Below are positions 34,501 to 37,901 of a DNA stretch of 37,901 nucleotides, piece after piece; the stretch's first letter is position 1, and each line of letters begins with the position of its first letter. A model generated the notes under the pieces. That model saw nothing but the letters and a program-made list of their open reading frames with translations. It did no database searches and had not been told where the DNA came from. A program made the translations under genes and the position numbers. The stretch is taken from assembly GCA_903970475.1 (NCBI GenBank), contig CAJCIQ010000047.1:1-37901 (forward strand). The letters are read 5' to 3'. This DNA is from Beijerinckiaceae bacterium (lineage in GTDB: Bacteria > Bacteroidota > Bacteroidia > Chitinophagales > Chitinophagaceae).

Positions 34501-35230
34501 CTATGGAACTACACCCAATACCCAAAACCCGGTTATCGGTAATATTCAGCCCAAGTTTTTGGGGAGCTGGTTCAATACCTTCACCTATAAGAACTTCTCG
34601 CTCAATATCTTTTTGGATGCCCGTTTTGGGGGTATGGAATGGTCTAGTTCCTACTACTATGGGGTGAACGATGGAAATGTTAAAAGCTCATTGGCTGGGC
34701 GTAGCGCAGCTTACGGTGGGTTAACTTATACTCCTCTTACCGCCAACTCTCAGTATATTGGCTTCCCCTTAGGAACTGCTCCCCGCAACGATGGTATTGC
34801 ACTTACCGGGGTATTTAAAACAGGTTCTATTAGCTTAGGAGAAGATGGGGCTAGCCATGATGTATCCGGTATGACCTTTGCCGCAGCCCTTAAAAAGGGG
34901 TGGGTTGCTCCCGTGAATGCCACGGATTATTATGTGCAGGCCTGGAACTGGTCCTCAGGGATCCGTCAGTTTGGAACCTTTACCAACTCCTGGGTTTCAC
35001 TGCGTCAGGTCGCCATAGGGTATGACCTACCCGCTTCCATCACGCATAAGGTACGGGTGAACAACCTAAGGGTATCACTGGTAGGCAGAGACCTGCTCTA
35101 TCTCTACAACAGTGCCCCCAACCATATCAATCCTGAAAACACCAATGACTCGGGTTCAGGAAGCGCCTTTGAAGACGGTGGAGTTCCCTATATGCGGAGC
35201 TATGGTTTCATGGTTAATACTACATTCTAA
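31580..35230 (+). CDS. SusC/RagA-family TonB-dependent receptor with STN domain
   Basis: A 1216-residue outer membrane receptor-transporter. In order: an unusually long signal region (MKKICRGRSSGFHQM, then a hydrophobic core from about residue 20 to AQ near 40), an STN domain (about 42-115: LSLKTVFSEIKRQTGFAFFY, then LDYVIQNKTVVI), CarboxypepD-regulatory-like domain (about 130-218), plug (about 228-345: LLRGASSLNAYGNNPLVVVDG, ESISVLKGGAVTALYGSRAA), and the barrel ending MVNTTF. The STN domain is the periplasmic contact for FecR-type anti-sigma factors, matching the genes just upstream. The SusD partner follows after 17 bases. Substrate unknown. Confidence 0.94.
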   Translation: MKKICRGRSSGFHQMCMTMRLTALLLTVSLMEVHAGGVAQNVSLSGKHLSLKTVFSEIKRQTGFAFFYNYSLLKEAHPVDLNVHNLPLIQVLDSCFAGQPLDYVIQNKTVVITERLATEPESPLGVPADIVEVKGKLVDDKGNPIVGASVRVKGKTSGTSTNGEGVFVLKVPVGSVLIISSVGFTEKQITVTKEETISIHLESANKEVNEVVVTGFGESRQKRSLGYSVTQVSGDDLRGTMVANPISALQGMVTGLQVQPGVAGIASTPRTLLRGASSLNAYGNNPLVVVDGVILDDQSVTQNQGANTDFGNILKDLNPDDVESISVLKGGAVTALYGSRAANGVLLIKTKKGKAGKGLGVSLSQDVTWQKAYKTTDFQNVYGAGLFASDWDTLSNGTLAINVGDYGISFGPQMTGQTFQDVSGLTRKNLPNSKDLLNLYQTGLVANTNIALSGGNETSTIRMSYSRLTSKSPLPNNEFDRNSFSIRATHRIANWLSLDGMGSYVHSYNLNPPQQGGNSPMYAFLYDGARNYDAHYWSTHYIDPVNGGQNNNDPTGIAQSIFFPIYQNKYFQTEDNLRGGIDLTAKFTPWWSFDGNASMNLYNINHQADVRGTNPGFNNPGYSGSITDLLQARYRGEFVFNKSFHEYVAALHVGGEESTSGQTGNSWSNNGGVLPDIYRISNSVTPATITENAPNKEQFASAYFQGSLGWKYLTLNVYGRNDWNSTLVYNDGHGKYSYFYGGTDVAFVFSDLLKQNHDWLTYGKLRLSIAQAGNGTDPYTTSTGSYKAGSPYTGGTGSVSQYSYQSTTLGNQNLAPERSIKYEGGLELSFLHDRIGADFTVYTQNTKSQIISFNVDSYSGVGAALVNGGLVRNRGVELTLNGIPIQTRNFVWSTRFNYTLNRNTVQSLPFGASYVTLDGEDGISSVAKAGGAYGSMIAPYGFASYVSSDASLNGQRVLGMANNGTQAYYIRANAYGTTPNTQNPVIGNIQPKFLGSWFNTFTYKNFSLNIFLDARFGGMEWSSSYYYGVNDGNVKSSLAGRSAAYGGLTYTPLTANSQYIGFPLGTAPRNDGIALTGVFKTGSISLGEDGASHDVSGMTFAAALKKGWVAPVNATDYYVQAWNWSSGIRQFGTFTNSWVSLRQVAIGYDLPASITHKVRVNNLRVSLVGRDLLYLYNSAPNHINPENTNDSGSGSAFEDGGVPYMRSYGFMVNTTF

Positions 35231-35247
35231 TTCAAAAAAGAAGCAAA

Positions 35248-36960
35248 ATGAACACAAGATTATATATGTCGAGACTGATCTTGTATGCAACGGGGCTGTT
35301 GATGATAGGCGGCCAGTTTGCCTGCAGCAGGAGCAAGTTTGCCCAGATCAATACCAATCCGGATGCAGTCCTCTCCATCAATCCACAGACAGAATTAACG
35401 CCAGGAGAAATCGCTATTCACAGCAGCAGCATAGAAGTATTCTATGACTTTGTGCGCAATATCAAGCCCTGGACCCAAACCTATGTATTTACGACGGGTA
35501 ATACATCGACTTTTTTGGCCGGAGCCAACGCCAACATGAATGAACGATGGAGCATTTTTTATGGGGGTGTGGGAGACAATCTGTTTGATGTCATGCAAAT
35601 AATTGATAAAATGCCCGCAACCCAGCAGGCCCAATATCAATTCATGAAAGCAGAGGCCTCCATACCGTTTATTTATTATGCCTTTTACGTTTCGGATGCC
35701 AATGGGAGCATCCCTTATACCCAGGCTTTCCTGGCCAGGTATACCATACCAGCTTTCCTTACACCCATCTATAACTCCCAGGAAGCTTTGTTCGACACCC
35801 TGGACAAGCAGCTTCAGAGCGCTATTGCAGTGCTGGAATCCACCCCTACTGTCACCCAGATCTCACCGGCGGGCAACGATCTGTATTTTGGAGGTGATCC
35901 CACTCATTGGGTTAAAGCCGCCAATGCCCTTAGGTTAAAGATCGCTATGCGCCTGATGAAAGTGAACCCAGCCAAGTTAACCTCTATTGTTAATTCCGTG
36001 TTGGCCGATAATGTGGGGCTTCCTCAGTCCAGTGCTGATGAGTGGATTTTATACTCCTCTACGGTGGGCATGAATGACAATAATAACAATGCACTCAACC
36101 AAGGTAACTACTCAGGATCCTATAACAACGTCAACTTCATGTGGAAAACCGGAGACCCTCGGACCCGCGTCTTCTATCAACCGGCAGGTATTACTTCCGC
36201 TGATATGTTGGACTCCGCTGAGGCGCAGGGCCAGATTCCTACTTCCGTAACCTGGGACGGGCAGATTTACCGTGGTCAATATGCTAATCCTAGTGCTTCG
36301 AATTCCGCCAACAGTTATATGTTCCGTCAGTTGACCTTTTCCTATAAAGGTATAAAAACGCAGGTGTACTGGCCTTCCATCATTCAGGCAGGTCTGACGT
36401 ATGCAACCTATAATGCTACCACGGGAGGCACCAATGCGTTTCCGCTGATCACCTACGCCGATGTGTGTTTCATGCGTGCAGAGCTCATAGCCAGGGGCCT
36501 GGATAACGACCAGAGTCGTGCAGATTCGCTCTACTACCAAGGCATCAGAGCATCTCTGATGGACTACGATCACTGGGCGCAAATTACTTTGCAGCCGGAC
36601 TATACACCCTTGCAATATTCCGAAATCACCAATTATTTGGCTCAAACGGGAATAGTATATAACCCGGCCACTGCTGTAGAACAGATTTGCGATCAGAAGT
36701 ATTTGAATTATTTTGTTCAACCTAACGAAACCTGGGCGTTGATCAAAAGGACAGGATTCCCGGCCGTGGCTAGCCAGATCCTGGCCATGGAAGATGTAAG
36801 TTCTGTAGGGGTTATGCCTCGGAGGTATGCAGCGATCCAGCCGGCATTGGGGGATCTCAATTATACCAACGCCACCAATGCCATTGATTCCATGGCATTG
36901 AATCCCAATTATGGGACCCCTTCCAGTCTTACCGGAAGAGTGTGGTGGGATGCTCAGTAG
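35248..36960 (+). CDS. SusD/RagB-family nutrient-binding lipoprotein
   Basis: A 570-residue surface lipoprotein partnered with the STN-type receptor. The signal peptide (about 1-25) ends GGQFAC with a likely lipidated Cys. After it come FAQINTNPDAV and the SusD-like_2 features: FIYYAFYVSDANGSIPYTQ, WVKAANALRLKIAMRLMKVN, YADVCFMRAELIARG and FVQPNETWALIKRTGFPA. It is about 70 residues longer than the first SusD here, with extra sequence between about 250 and 380. It should lid the receptor barrel and select the ligand. The gene is followed by two hairpins. Confidence 0.92.
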   Translation: MNTRLYMSRLILYATGLLMIGGQFACSRSKFAQINTNPDAVLSINPQTELTPGEIAIHSSSIEVFYDFVRNIKPWTQTYVFTTGNTSTFLAGANANMNERWSIFYGGVGDNLFDVMQIIDKMPATQQAQYQFMKAEASIPFIYYAFYVSDANGSIPYTQAFLARYTIPAFLTPIYNSQEALFDTLDKQLQSAIAVLESTPTVTQISPAGNDLYFGGDPTHWVKAANALRLKIAMRLMKVNPAKLTSIVNSVLADNVGLPQSSADEWILYSSTVGMNDNNNNALNQGNYSGSYNNVNFMWKTGDPRTRVFYQPAGITSADMLDSAEAQGQIPTSVTWDGQIYRGQYANPSASNSANSYMFRQLTFSYKGIKTQVYWPSIIQAGLTYATYNATTGGTNAFPLITYADVCFMRAELIARGLDNDQSRADSLYYQGIRASLMDYDHWAQITLQPDYTPLQYSEITNYLAQTGIVYNPATAVEQICDQKYLNYFVQPNETWALIKRTGFPAVASQILAMEDVSSVGVMPRRYAAIQPALGDLNYTNATNAIDSMALNPNYGTPSSLTGRVWWDAQ

Positions 36961-36973
36961 GTGAGCGCCAGCC

Positions 36974-37066
36974 CCCGCTGAGAGATGGACGACATTCCAG
37001 CGGGAGGCATATCGCCTTTGAGTTGGTTTCAACTGATGATAAGAACTCCGGCAAAAGCCGGAGTTC
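36974..37066 (+). terminator. Two hairpins between SusD and the cytochrome gene
   Basis: The first is CCCGCTG (36974-36980) with CAGCGGG (36998-37004). The second is GAACTCCGGC (37043-37052) with GCCGGAGTTC (37057-37066), a perfect 10-bp stem with an AAAA loop. Neither has a good T-run, and the second lies 18 bases before the next ATG, so they may be leader structures and not terminators. Confidence 0.45.
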
Positions 37067-37084
37067 GCATTAATATAGGATTAT

Positions 37085-37901
37085 ATGCGCCGTTGGATTT
37101 TATTATATTGCTGTATACTCTTCGTTGGGACTACATCCGCCCAGTCCCCCAGCCAGGTGCAGGGTCCGGCCTCTAACCGTATGCCGGTTCGTGAGACCCC
37201 GGTCCCTACTTTTGCGGATGTGAAAAGGATTGTACAAACCCATTGCATAAGCTGTCACCGACCCGGCGAGGCCGCGCCATTTTCCTTGCTGACCTACGAG
37301 GACCTGGCCAAAAGGGCTAGCTTCATTAAACAAATTATCGAATCGAATTTTATGCCTCCCTGGAAGGCTGATGCCCACTACAGGGACTTTGGTAATAATC
37401 GTTCCTTGTCAGCAGCGGAAAAATCAGTTCTGGTACATTGGATTGATGCGGGTGCACCCAAAAGCAAAATAGCAGCAGACAATGCGCCCATACCCACCAA
37501 TCAAACATCCTATGGCCGGCCCCCTGATCTCACGCTGAAATTGGATTCCGCCTATCAGGTGGACGGAGATAATCAGGAAAAGTTTGTAGAATTCAGGGTT
37601 GCATACACCCTAAAAGAAGATCAGAATATTGAGGCTGTAGAATTTTACAGCAACAATAAAAAGATCATTCATCATATTAACTATGGTTTTTATTCAGATG
37701 TTGATTCCAATAAAATAGTATACTATACAGGCTGGATACCTGGTGCTTCCTATGAAAGTTATCCGCCAGGATTTGGATGGAAACTTCCCCACAAAGGAAC
37801 CGTCGTTTTTACCGTGCATTATTCCCCAATCGGCGCCGATGAGAAATCAATGGTAGGGGTGCACCTGTTTTTTACCCACAACCCCATTAAAAGACAGATA
37901 A
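37085..37901 (+). CDS. Secreted c-type heme / copper monooxygenase-like protein (3' truncated by window)
   Basis: The first 272 codons are visible; the gene runs off the window. A signal peptide (MRRWILLYCCILFVGTTSAQ) is followed by a c-type heme motif Cys54-Ile-Ser-Cys57-His58 with the axial-ligand-like Met90 in MPPW, then SAAEKSVLVHWIDAGAP, typical of this cytochrome-like domain. From about 165 the sequence resembles copper type II ascorbate-dependent monooxygenase-like domains: IIHHINYGFY (His196, His197), PPGFGWKLPHKGTVVF and VHYSPIG with His245. The heme domain could feed electrons to the copper site, which is inference. It lies 124 bases after the SusD stop; co-regulation with the uptake pair is possible but unproven. 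Confidence 0.8.
   Translation, partial: MRRWILLYCCILFVGTTSAQSPSQVQGPASNRMPVRETPVPTFADVKRIVQTHCISCHRPGEAAPFSLLTYEDLAKRASFIKQIIESNFMPPWKADAHYRDFGNNRSLSAAEKSVLVHWIDAGAPKSKIAADNAPIPTNQTSYGRPPDLTLKLDSAYQVDGDNQEKFVEFRVAYTLKEDQNIEAVEFYSNNKKIIHHINYGFYSDVDSNKIVYYTGWIPGASYESYPPGFGWKLPHKGTVVFTVHYSPIGADEKSMVGVHLFFTHNPIKRQI

Noticed and set aside
1..37901. CRISPR arrays, intact insertion sequences, restriction or toxin-antitoxin systems
   Set aside because: No regularly spaced direct repeats, transposase motifs or recognisable defence genes were seen on either strand.

Overview
The window reads as a chromosomal segment of a member of the Bacteroidota, most likely order Chitinophagales or a close relative. 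The support is two SusC/SusD-type outer-membrane uptake pairs, an ECF sigma/FecR anti-sigma pair, repeated matches to the Bacteroidota promoter -7 box (TAnnTTTG), a methionine synthase split into two genes, the small ribosomal protein bTHX, and DUF4286. No rRNA, CRISPR array or intact insertion sequence is visible. The genus cannot be fixed from the sequence alone.

Region 1 (1-18405) is core housekeeping. It opens with the 3' end of rpsB, carrying an odd glycine/arginine-rich tail, then tsf, pyrH, a secreted DUF3298-type protein, pdxH, bTHX and a HU protein. A reverse-strand operon follows (metH N-terminal gene, metH C-terminal gene, xth, DUF4286) behind a structured leader, with recR upstream. 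A forward-strand operon comes next (serC, DUF1015, TPR protein, long-chain acyl-CoA synthetase). The region ends with two tandem paralogous BamA/TamA-like barrel proteins on the reverse strand.

Region 2 (18595-19920) is a small decayed patch beside a tRNA-Val(GAC) gene. It holds the wreck of a tyrosine-recombinase N-terminus and two small membrane-protein genes, each broken by one in-frame stop codon. It looks A+T-richer than its surroundings and is the best candidate for old horizontally acquired DNA.

Region 3 (20001-24424) is accessory metabolism: a nitrilase-family amidohydrolase, a haloperoxidase/arylesterase-like alpha/beta hydrolase, a SnoaL/NTF2-like protein, a phytanoyl-CoA-dioxygenase-like protein divergent from a TetR regulator, and a small CBU_0592-type membrane protein.

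Region 4 (24529-37901) is an uptake region. A TetR-type palindrome abuts a promoter box ahead of the first SusC/SusD pair, whose receptor lacks an STN signalling domain. An ECF sigma factor and a FecR-type anti-sigma factor follow, separated by a strong terminator-like hairpin. A second SusC/SusD pair comes next, and its receptor has the STN domain expected for sigma/anti-sigma signalling. The window ends inside a secreted protein that combines a c-type heme motif with features of copper ascorbate-dependent monooxygenases. No glycoside hydrolases, peptidases or sulfatases lie within the window, so the imported substrates cannot be named.
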